Shown: one piece after another, positions 40,396 through 46,385 of the stretch | Layout of the letters: each line of letters opens with the position of its first letter | Position numbering within the stretch: position 1 is the stretch's first letter | Assembly: GCF_902491285.1 (NCBI RefSeq) | Contig: NZ_CABUHK010000046.1 | Coordinates: 1 to 46,385 of the forward strand | DNA length: 46,385 bases | Direction of reading: 5' to 3' | DNA from: an uncultured Bacteroides sp. | GTDB taxonomy: Bacteria; Bacteroidota; Bacteroidia; Bacteroidales; Bacteroidaceae | Translations under genes and position numbers: made by a program | Notes under the pieces: generated by a model | What the model was told of the DNA's origin: nothing | Database searches by the model: none | Seen by the model: only the letters and a program-made list of their open reading frames with translations

Positions 40396-41439
40396 TTAAT
40401 GCCGGCGGATATACTCCGTTGCCACCTGTCCGCGTCCCGGAATGGGGAGGGTGGATGCATATGGGAAATCCTTGAGCGAGCAGTCTGCCGGACTGATGCT
40501 CGGATAGAATTTCTTTAACAGGAACAGACTCGGGCCGGCGGTGATGCTTCCTATGAAGACGGAAGCGTTCATCAATATCTGTATGGAAGAAAGGAAACGT
40601 GTCATCTGCTTTTGTTTCAGCTCTTTGGCGGTCTGTGTGAAGGAACTGTTGACGTATCCTTGCTCGTCGGGGCTGCACAGGGTGTACCAGTGTATTTCCG
40701 GAACAAGAGTCTGCACTTGCTGAAAAAGCCGGTAATCATCGGTCAGCACAAATACATCGCGTGCCGTTGTCTTTTCTTTGATAAGCTGTATGTAATGTTC
40801 CGGCGGCAACAGGTTGGTTTCGGTTATTTTGTCTCCGCCGCGTATCTGGCATCCTGCGTATGCTTGCGGGAGTTGCAGGCTGTCCGCCAATTGGCGACAT
40901 TCCTGTGCGGTTGCCGTGTTGAACTTCCAGGTGATTTCCGTCAGCTTCTGGAATGCGTGGAGGTAGTCACCGTCTATTCCCAGTTCGGGGATATGGAAAT
41001 GCTGGGCAGGATTGAATTTCAGTTGGAAATTGAGCAATACCGGTTTGCTATATACAAGAAAAGCAAGAATTTTTCCGATAAGGTTCTTTAAAGTAACCTT
41101 TAGTTTCCATTTCAGAAGTTTTGTCCTGGGCAGTTTCTTGTCTTTCATCAGTGCTTTCCACGAAGGAAGACGATGGGTGTTGTATGTATGGTGAAACGAT
41201 TCGTGCACCTGTTCGCAGAAAGGGACGAAACAATCTTCCCAGCCTTTTTCCCACCCGAAGTTGGCGTCGTCGGAATAGAGTTTGAACTGAATTTTGTGTT
41301 GCAGGCAGTAGAGCATGGCATGAATCATATAGGTATATTCGGTAAAGAATCCGGCATCTATGCCTATATGATAAATCATTGTCTTCTTGAAAGAACTGTT
41401 CAGCAGACGGTATTGGGTAGCAAGATCATTCGTGTTCAT
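40396..41439 (-). CDS. Putative GT-B glycosyltransferase related to fucosyltransferases
   Basis: A 347-residue protein that I place only tentatively. The motif GCQIRGGDK (196-204) resembles the HxRRxD motif of the GT11/GT23/O-fucosyltransferase group. It is followed by VFVLTDDYRLF (229-239) and by SSIQILMNASVFIGSITAGPS, like the conserved last motif of those enzymes, where a serine-rich loop binds GDP-fucose. The N-terminal half is not similar to anything I know. Its start overlaps the flippase gene by 14 bases, so it belongs to the same operon. A fucosyltransferase is a reasonable but unproven call. Confidence 0.6.
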   Translation of the reverse strand: MNTNDLATQYRLLNSSFKKTMIYHIGIDAGFFTEYTYMIHAMLYCLQHKIQFKLYSDDANFGWEKGWEDCFVPFCEQVHESFHHTYNTHRLPSWKALMKDKKLPRTKLLKWKLKVTLKNLIGKILAFLVYSKPVLLNFQLKFNPAQHFHIPELGIDGDYLHAFQKLTEITWKFNTATAQECRQLADSLQLPQAYAGCQIRGGDKITETNLLPPEHYIQLIKEKTTARDVFVLTDDYRLFQQVQTLVPEIHWYTLCSPDEQGYVNSSFTQTAKELKQKQMTRFLSSIQILMNASVFIGSITAGPSLFLLKKFYPSISPADCSLKDFPYASTLPIPGRGQVATEYIRRH

Positions 41440-42883
41440 GGCTTTTCTTTTTGATGAAATAGGCTATACTCTCCTTGAAGGTGACGGAACGGCTCGCCCA
41501 CATGGCTGCTACATAGAGCGTTGCTGCCAGTATTATCTTACTTGCCAGGCGGATATAAATGTTCTCGATGGAATAGGTGAGATTGTAGGTGATTGCCATG
41601 ACGGCGGCTGCTATGATGGCATAAGGAAGTATATCTGCCAAGGCGTGGCGCAGTTTCAGTCCGATAGTCTGCTGTACGAAGTAGTGCCATGTCAGTATCC
41701 ACAGGATATTGATGGAGACGTAAACGGCAAGCATGGCATATATCCCATGGGAATGAACCAGAAGAACGCTTGAGAGTAAAAGAATGCCGAGGGATATGGT
41801 GTTCCACATGTAGACACGGGATTTTCCTTTGCTGATAATAAGCTGCTGATAGAGGTATGCGATGGGGGCAAAGGCTCCGCTGATACACAGAATTTGCATG
41901 ATAGATACACTGGAATACCATTTGTCGGTGATGGTAATGATAATCAGTTCTTCTGAGATAATCCCCAGTCCCAGCATGGCAGGGAATGCTACAAAGGCGG
42001 TGAAACGCAGCATTTTGCGGAATATCCGCTTTTGCCGTTCAGGGTCGTCCGAAACTTTAGTGAGTACCGGTTGTGCCACTCCGTTTATCATGCCCGATAT
42101 AAAGAGTTGTCCCATGCCGCACCATTTATTGGCTTGGTTATAGTATCCCACTTCCTGTTCTGTGTAGAACTTCCCCAATATCACCGAAAACAAGTTGTTG
42201 TTGATGTGATTGAATACGTTGGTTATCAATAGCTTCCCACTGAATCCGAACATCTCTTTGATGGGCGCGAAATTGATCTGGAGCGTCGGCCGCCAACGGG
42301 TGAAATGCCAGTAACAGGCGGTATTGACAGATACGTAAACTATGCTTTGCGTGGCAATGCCCCAGTAAGAAAAGCCAAAGTAAGCCAGCGTGATCCCGGT
42401 GATTCCTGAGACGATAAGTCCGATGACCGACGATAAAGCCCGCTGCTTGACCATCAGGTTGCGCAGGAGATAGGCGCTATGGGATATGCCCAGGCTGGCA
42501 ATGAAAAATCCTATAAAAGAATAACGTGCCAGTGGCGTCAATTCGGGAGTGTTGTAAAAATCGGCAATGAACGGTGCGCATAAAAATAACAGCAGATACA
42601 GTGACAAACTGATTGCGGCATTAAACCAGAATACGGCATTATAGTCATTGTGTGTCACCTCTTTTTTGTTGACAAGAGCTGCCGTGAAACCGCTTTCCTG
42701 TATCGAACTGGCTATGAGGGAGAAGATTGCCAGCATTCCCACCATTCCATAATCTGCCGGGGTGAGTAACCGTGCGAGGAATATTCCGAAAAGCAGATTC
42801 AGCAACTGCTGTATACCGTTGCTGAATCCGCCCCAGAATAATCCTTTGGCTGTTTTCTCTTTTAGTGACTGATTTTCACTCAT
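41426..42883 (-). CDS. Wzx-type polysaccharide flippase (MOP/PST family)
   Basis: A 485-residue inner-membrane protein with 12-14 hydrophobic segments. The N terminus KEKTAKGLFWGGFSNGIQQL and the following LARLLTPADYGMVGM are characteristic of the polysaccharide transporter family. It should carry lipid-linked oligosaccharide across the inner membrane, and is the first gene of the surface-glycan operon. It has its own control region: a metG terminator lies upstream at 43024-43044, and a run of 12-bp repeats stands between that terminator and the start. Confidence 0.92.
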   Translation of the reverse strand: MSENQSLKEKTAKGLFWGGFSNGIQQLLNLLFGIFLARLLTPADYGMVGMLAIFSLIASSIQESGFTAALVNKKEVTHNDYNAVFWFNAAISLSLYLLLFLCAPFIADFYNTPELTPLARYSFIGFFIASLGISHSAYLLRNLMVKQRALSSVIGLIVSGITGITLAYFGFSYWGIATQSIVYVSVNTACYWHFTRWRPTLQINFAPIKEMFGFSGKLLITNVFNHINNNLFSVILGKFYTEQEVGYYNQANKWCGMGQLFISGMINGVAQPVLTKVSDDPERQKRIFRKMLRFTAFVAFPAMLGLGIISEELIIITITDKWYSSVSIMQILCISGAFAPIAYLYQQLIISKGKSRVYMWNTISLGILLLSSVLLVHSHGIYAMLAVYVSINILWILTWHYFVQQTIGLKLRHALADILPYAIIAAAVMAITYNLTYSIENIYIRLASKIILAATLYVAAMWASRSVTFKESIAYFIKKKSHEHE

Positions 42884-42948
42884 ATCATAGTCTTTCCTTT
42901 AACTGTTAAAATGATATTCTTTGCCAAACACTAACTTTATTAAAGATG

Positions 42949-43008
42949 TTACTTGTTCGGTTACTAGTTCACTTGTTCAGCCGCTTGTTCGGTTACTTGT
43001 TCGGTCAT
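42949..43008. repeat. 12-bp imperfect repeats upstream of the flippase gene
   Basis: The heptamer CT(T/A)GTTC occurs at 42952, 42964, 42972, 42984 and 42996, that is at spacings of 12, 8, 12 and 12 bp, within units related to TTACTTGTTCGG. It lies in the region where the flippase operon promoter should be. No clear -7 box was found there. Confidence 0.6.
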
Positions 43009-43023
43009 CGGAAAAAGAATAAG

Positions 43024-43044
43024 GTTCTGCAAATTCTGCAGAAC
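43024..43044 (-). terminator. Terminator of metG
   Basis: GTTCTGCA (43024-43031) and TGCAGAAC (43037-43044) form a perfect 8-bp hairpin with a 5-base loop. On the - strand it follows the metG stop and is followed by CTTATTCTTTTT. Confidence 0.65.
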
Positions 43045-43073
43045 ACATTATTCTATTATTTTACTTCACTCTG

Positions 43074-45113
43074 TTATTTTACTTCACTGCCCGGCTTCAC
43101 TTCACGTCCCGGCATGATGACTGCCAGGCTGCCGTCGTTATTCTCGGCACTCAGAATCATGCCTTCGCTGACGATGCCTTTCAGCTTGCGCGGAGCAAGG
43201 TTGGCGATGAAGCAGACCTGTTTGCCTACCAGTTCTTCCGGTTGGTAATGCTTGGCAATGCCCGATACGATGGTACGTGTTTCCAGTCCGTCATCAATCT
43301 TGAATTGCAGCAGTTTGTCTGCCTTCGGCACTTTCTGACATTCGAGGATAGTACCTACGCGGATATCCAGTTTCGTGAAATCATCGAATTCGATGTTCGG
43401 GCGAATCGGGTTGGCTTTGTAGTTGGCTTCTTCGTTCGCTTTCTTCGTATCGAGCAGCTTTTGTACCTGCGCTTCGATGGTGGCGTCTTCGATTTTCTCG
43501 AACAGCAGTTCCGGCTTGTTCAACTGGTGGCCTACCGGAAGCAGGTTGTCTCTTCCCAGTTCGGACCAATCGAAGGTATCCATGTTCAGCATCTTGCGGA
43601 GTCTCTCCGAACTGAACGGCAGGAACGGGTCGAAGGCAATGGCAAGATTGGCAACCAGTTGCAAGGAGATGTTCAGGATAGTCCCTACACGTTCCATGTC
43701 TGTTTTTGCCAGCTTCCACGGTTCGGTGTCGGCAAGGTATTTATTACCGATGCGTGCCAGGTTCATTGCTTCTTTCTGTGCGTCACGGAATTTGAATACG
43801 TCAAGCAGCTTTTCCACTTCCGCTTTTACGTCGGCAAATTCTTTCAGTGTTTCTTTGTCATAGTCGGTCAACTCGCCCTGTGCGGGAACTTTTCCGTCGA
43901 AGTATTTTTGGGTCAATACCATTGCGCGGTTCACGAAGTTACCGTATACGGCCACCAGTTCGTTATTGTTGCGAGCCTGGAAGTCTTTCCAGGTGAAGTC
44001 GTTGTCTTTTGTTTCCGGTGCGTTGGCGGTCAGTACGTAGCGGAGTACGTCTTGCTTGCCCGGGAAATCGACCAGGTATTCGTGCAGCCATACTGCCCAG
44101 TTGCGTGAGGTGGAGATTTTGTCTCCTTCCAGGTTCAGGAATTCGTTGCTCGGTACATTGTCCGGCAGGATATAGCTGCCTTCCGCTTTCAGCATAGCGG
44201 GGAACACGATGCAATGGAACACGATATTGTCTTTTCCGATAAAGTGTATCAAGCGGGTTTCGGGATCTTTCCACCATGTTTCCCAGCTATCGGGAAGAAG
44301 TTCTTTGGTGTTGGAGATGTATCCGATGGGGGCGTCGAACCATACGTAAAGCACCTTTCCTTCCGCTCCTTCTACGGGAACGGGGATACCCCAGTCGAGG
44401 TCACGGCTTACGGCACGCGGTTGCAGTCCCATGTCGAGCCAGCTCTTGCATTGGCCGTACACGTTCGGGCGCCATTCCTTGTGGTCTTCGAGAATCCATT
44501 TGCGCAGCCAGCCTTCGTGTTTGTCGAGAGGGAGATACCAGTGCTTGGTTTCTTTCATCACCGGTTTGCTGCCGCTGATGGCGCTTTTCGGGTTGATAAG
44601 GTCTGTCGGCGAGAGCGAAGTTCCGCATTTCTCGCATTGGTCGCCATAGGCACCTTCAGAGTGGCAGTGCGGACATTCGCCGGTGATATAACGGTCGGCA
44701 AGGAATGTTTTTGCTTCTTCGTCGTAATATTGCTCGGAAGTCTTTTCGATAAATTCTCCCTTGTCATATAATGTCTTGAAGAAATCCGAAGCCAGTTGGT
44801 GATGTGTCGGTGAAGTGGTGCGGCTATATACGTCGAATGAGATGCCGAACTCCTTGAATGATTCCTTTATCAGCGTATGGTAGCGGTCTACTACATCCTG
44901 CGGAGTGATTCCCTCTTTTTTCGCACGGATAGTAATGGGCACTCCGTGTTCGTCGGAACCGCCGATGAATAATACATCTTCTTTCTTCAGGCGCAGATAA
45001 CGCACATAGATATCTGCCGGTACATATACACCGGCCAGGTGACCGATGTGGACAGGCCCGTTCGCATACGGCAGTGCCGATGTGACGGTGGTTCTTTTGA
45101 ATTTCTTTTCCAT
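43074..45113 (-). CDS. metG: Methionine-tRNA ligase
   Basis: A 679-residue cytosolic enzyme that charges tRNA-Met. The class I HIGH motif is at residues 22-25 (PVHIGHLAG) and the KMSKS counterpart is KISTS at 332-336. A zinc knob [18 protein letters not shown] interrupts the catalytic domain, the anticodon-binding helical domain follows, and an EMAP/Trbp111 tRNA-binding OB domain ([20 protein letters not shown] onward) ends the protein, as in dimeric long forms. The start at 45113 ([19 protein letters not shown]) is the family start; the frame stays open to a GTG at 45218, but that extension looks non-coding. A -7 box lies upstream. Confidence 0.97.
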   Translation of the reverse strand: MEKKFKRTTVTSALPYANGPVHIGHLAGVYVPADIYVRYLRLKKEDVLFIGGSDEHGVPITIRAKKEGITPQDVVDRYHTLIKESFKEFGISFDVYSRTTSPTHHQLASDFFKTLYDKGEFIEKTSEQYYDEEAKTFLADRYITGECPHCHSEGAYGDQCEKCGTSLSPTDLINPKSAISGSKPVMKETKHWYLPLDKHEGWLRKWILEDHKEWRPNVYGQCKSWLDMGLQPRAVSRDLDWGIPVPVEGAEGKVLYVWFDAPIGYISNTKELLPDSWETWWKDPETRLIHFIGKDNIVFHCIVFPAMLKAEGSYILPDNVPSNEFLNLEGDKISTSRNWAVWLHEYLVDFPGKQDVLRYVLTANAPETKDNDFTWKDFQARNNNELVAVYGNFVNRAMVLTQKYFDGKVPAQGELTDYDKETLKEFADVKAEVEKLLDVFKFRDAQKEAMNLARIGNKYLADTEPWKLAKTDMERVGTILNISLQLVANLAIAFDPFLPFSSERLRKMLNMDTFDWSELGRDNLLPVGHQLNKPELLFEKIEDATIEAQVQKLLDTKKANEEANYKANPIRPNIEFDDFTKLDIRVGTILECQKVPKADKLLQFKIDDGLETRTIVSGIAKHYQPEELVGKQVCFIANLAPRKLKGIVSEGMILSAENNDGSLAVIMPGREVKPGSEVK

Positions 45114-45176
45114 TGTATAGTGTGATTTTATTGTTTTCAGCTTTGCAAATTTTGTTGCTCTCAGTTTTGCAATGTG

Positions 45177-45184
45177 CAAAGATA
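45177..45184 (-). promoter_or_regulatory. Putative -7 box of metG
   Basis: On the - strand TATCTTTG fits TAnnTTTG, 64 bases ahead of the start at 45113. A -33 element is not evident because this position is filled by the CACAGATTA repeats. Confidence 0.35.
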
Positions 45185-45196
45185 TTGATTTTTCAC

Positions 45197-45224
45197 CACA
45201 GATTACACGGATTAACACAGATTA
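45197..45224. repeat. Three short CACRGATTA repeats upstream of metG
   Basis: CACAGATTA (45197-45205), CACGGATTAA (45206-45215) and CACAGATTA (45216-45224) follow each other directly. Repeats of this kind occur between genes in Bacteroidetes; their role is not known to me. Confidence 0.6.
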
Positions 45225-45338
45225 TTTCATTACGAAATGGTCGCGGAATGAAATAGAAGCGTTCGAAATAAAAAACAGGTAAAAAGAAATCAATGTGAAT
45301 TAATGCTTTTTTGTAGTGAAAGTTTACATTACTGTGCG

Positions 45339-45389
45339 TTCTCAAATGCTAGCCGGATGCGAGAAAAACTTGCTGGATAGCCATGAGAA
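45339..45389. repeat. Imperfect dyad next to the 22-bp array
   Basis: TTCTCA (45339-45344) mirrors TGAGAA (45384-45389), and inside it GCTAGCCGG mirrors CTGGATAGC with two mismatches. It lies 16 bp before the tandem array. No gene is present in the stretch 45225-46009. Confidence 0.45.
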
Positions 45390-45405
45390 GTTATTGCCCG
45401 ATTTG

Positions 45406-45559
45406 TAGCAGTTATATAGGCTGTTTCCAGCATCTATATGTCCTACTTCCAGCAACTATATGCCTTATTTCCAGCAACTATATGGGCTATTCCCAGCATC
45501 TATATATCCAATCTTCAGCAACTATATAGGCTGTTTCCAACATCTATACATCCAACTTG
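45406..45559. repeat. Seven-unit 22-bp tandem repeat
   Basis: Seven units of exactly 22 bp start at 45406, 45428, 45450, 45472, 45494, 45516 and 45538. The core is CAGCA(A/T)CTATAT. Two unit types occur: one with AACTATATRGGCTRTT (units 1, 4 and 6, with unit 3 close) and one with ATCTATATRTCCWACTT (units 2, 5 and 7). Because 22 is not a multiple of 3 and both strands have stops, it is not a coding repeat. It is degenerate but has no indels. Confidence 0.85.
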
Positions 45560-45764
45560 CCGGCGATGTTTCCATATTTTTCATAACAAGAACACGGAAG
45601 TTGATGCACTTTGGATTCGGTAGTCAAAAAACGAAATACTGTTAACAAAACTGCGTATGCTGTTGCATGAAATGCCGATTCTGTAACAATATAGCTCAAA
45701 ATTGTAACATTGAGTACACAAAACAAAGTAAAACAAACAAAAACAAAATAAACCACCTCCCTAA

Positions 45765-45780
45765 CCCTCCTCAAGGAGGG
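45765..45780. repeat. CCCTCC/GGAGGG intergenic hairpin
   Basis: CCCTCC (45765-45770), TCAA, GGAGGG (45775-45780), preceded by ACCTCCCTAA. It sits alone in AT-rich DNA and looks like one of the short purine-rich palindromes repeated between genes in Bacteroidetes genomes. It may also be a terminator remnant. Confidence 0.5.
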
Positions 45781-45914
45781 GATGAAGGAGGAGAGAATTT
45801 TGAAAAAGGAAAGCTTTGATGCAGGAAGAACTTGCGACCTGTAACTATCGAATAATGGGCTACAATACCTTCTGGAATGATTAATTAATTTATGAACGCA
45901 CTTTGAAAAAATGA

Positions 45915-45946
45915 TTGGGTCGGTTTGGATAAAGTCCATATATTTG
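45915..45946 (+). promoter_or_regulatory. Promoter of the truncated HU-related gene
   Basis: TTG (45915-45917), 21 bases, then TATATTTG (45939-45946), a good Bacteroides -33/-7 match, 64 bases ahead of the ATG at 46010. Confidence 0.6.
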
Positions 45947-46009
45947 CAGTGTTATTAAGCTTGAGGACAAAACTAAACTAATTTATCAACACAAAAAACT
46001 ATTACAATT

Positions 46010-46135
46010 ATGCCAGTATTGTACAAACCCTTCCAGTCGGTTCTGGAAGACAAAAACAAAAAGAAATTATTTCATCCCCGGGTGATATACACGGCTAACG
46101 TGGCAACTACCCAACTTGCCAAAGAGATTGTATGA
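46010..46135 (+). pseudogene. Truncated HU-related DNA-binding protein gene
   Basis: A 41-codon frame beginning MPVLYKPFQSVLEDKNKKKL and ending TQLAKEIV. It matches the N-terminal third of the Bacteroides HU-related (histone-like) proteins, which run to roughly 120-160 residues. The frame then stops at TGA and the DNA after it shows no trace of the rest. The promoter upstream looks intact, so a short peptide could still be made. An AT-rich inverted repeat (46148-46158 with 46183-46193) follows directly. Loss of the 3' part by deletion is the simplest reading; a functional mini-protein is the alternative. Confidence 0.7.
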
Positions 46136-46296
46136 TTCTGATTAAAGTTGATTAATTATCAATTTGCATCAGGGTAATTCTTTAATTAATCAATAAGTCA
46201 GCATAATTCACATGACTTCTTAGTCTTTTCCTCATTTATCCTATATTTCTTCATAGATTTCTCCTCTTTTTCTTTCTTTTTTCTCATAAGAAAGAA

Positions 46297-46304
46297 TATA
46301 TTTG
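46297..46304 (+). promoter_or_regulatory. Putative -7 box of the last gene
   Basis: TATATTTG fits TAnnTTTG, 32 bases ahead of the ATG at 46336. The -33 region is T-rich without a clear TTG. Confidence 0.4.
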
Positions 46305-46335
46305 TACCTAAGTTAAACGAAAACAAGAGTATGAT

Positions 46336-46385
46336 ATGATAACAACCCAGTTGCTTCGTCCTGAAAGCATTGTTGTAGTAGGGGC
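46336..46385 (+). CDS. Acetate-CoA ligase (ADP-forming)-type protein, N-terminal fragment
   Basis: Only 16 codons are in the window: MITTQLLRPESIVVVG, then cut by the window end. The pattern (hydrophobic start, L-x-P-x-S-I-V-V-V-G) is the opening of the CoA-binding Rossmann domain of ADP-forming acyl-CoA synthetases found in Bacteroides. Such enzymes convert acetyl-CoA and ADP to acetate and ATP. The start is at 46336, since the nearby ATG at 46331 is followed at once by a stop. Confidence 0.6.
   Translation, partial: MITTQLLRPESIVVVG

Noticed and set aside
43242..44108. A 288-codon open frame on the + strand opposite metG
   Set aside because: Phenylalanine/valine-rich composition with no recognisable domain; shadow of metG.
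45114..45218. N-terminal extension of MetG
   Set aside because: Opens with GTG, overlaps the -7 box and the CACAGATTA repeats, and is absent from the family's usual N terminus.
45406..45559. Possible CRISPR array
   Set aside because: The 22-bp units abut with no unique spacers and there are no cas genes nearby.
45544..45939. A 131-codon - strand frame in the spacer after metG
   Set aside because: It runs through the GGAGGG hairpin and into the last tandem-repeat unit, has no family match, and its start region overlaps the promoter of the HU-related remnant.

Overview
The window is from a gut Bacteroides of the B. thetaiotaomicron/ovatus type. The evidence is a SusC/SusD pair, a hybrid two-component system (HTCS), BACON-domain lipoproteins, AraC-type regulators, Bacteroides -7 promoter boxes (TAnnTTTG) ahead of several genes, weak Shine-Dalgarno sites and AT-rich spacers. 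No rRNA, tRNA, CRISPR array or insertion sequence with a transposase was seen.

Region 1 (1-2.75 kb) holds housekeeping or orphan genes: a sirtuin lacking the usual zinc cysteines on the + strand, then on the - strand a SAM methyltransferase with a long, hairpin-rich predicted leader, an HTH-only AraC protein and a 72-residue protein with a ferredoxin-like pattern.

Region 2 (2.75-34 kb) is one large polysaccharide utilisation locus (PUL). An HTCS (+) reads toward a - strand block that is transcribed as GH29 fucosidase, GH2, SusC, SusD, M60 metallopeptidase, BACON/discoidin surface lipoprotein and, after a strong terminator, a beta-helix protein with a PDZ domain. From a shared divergent promoter region a + strand block carries a GH31 with dockerin- and cohesin-like tail domains, a GH105-polysaccharide lyase fusion, an SGNH esterase and a GH115 alpha-glucuronidase. 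Uronic-acid removal (GH115, GH105-lyase), fucose removal (GH29) and an O-glycoprotein peptidase (M60) together suggest a heavily O-glycosylated protein. Plant arabinogalactan protein is the best guess and mucin-type glycoprotein the main alternative.

Inside the PUL, between the GH105-lyase and the SGNH gene, lies a non-coding element of about 690 bp (29817-30509) with exact dyad symmetry. Six motif pairs of the ATTTCTCAT / ATTCTCAT type sit at mirror positions around one centre with no length change, and the middle holds four CACTNNAGTG palindromes spaced exactly 22 bp apart. I do not recognise this element. It is the most unusual feature of the window.

Region 3 (34-42.9 kb, - strand) is a surface glycan assembly operon with overlapping genes: flippase, GT-B transferase, IspD-SDR fusion, LicD protein, GT-A transferase, two GT4-type transferases and a GT2. 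The IspD-SDR plus LicD pair looks like a CDP-ribitol synthesis and ribitol-phosphate transfer module.

Region 4 (43-46.4 kb) has metG, then a long spacer rich in repeats (a seven-unit 22-bp tandem array and a GGAGGG hairpin), a truncated HU-related gene that keeps its promoter, and the first codons of an acetate-CoA ligase-type gene cut by the window end.
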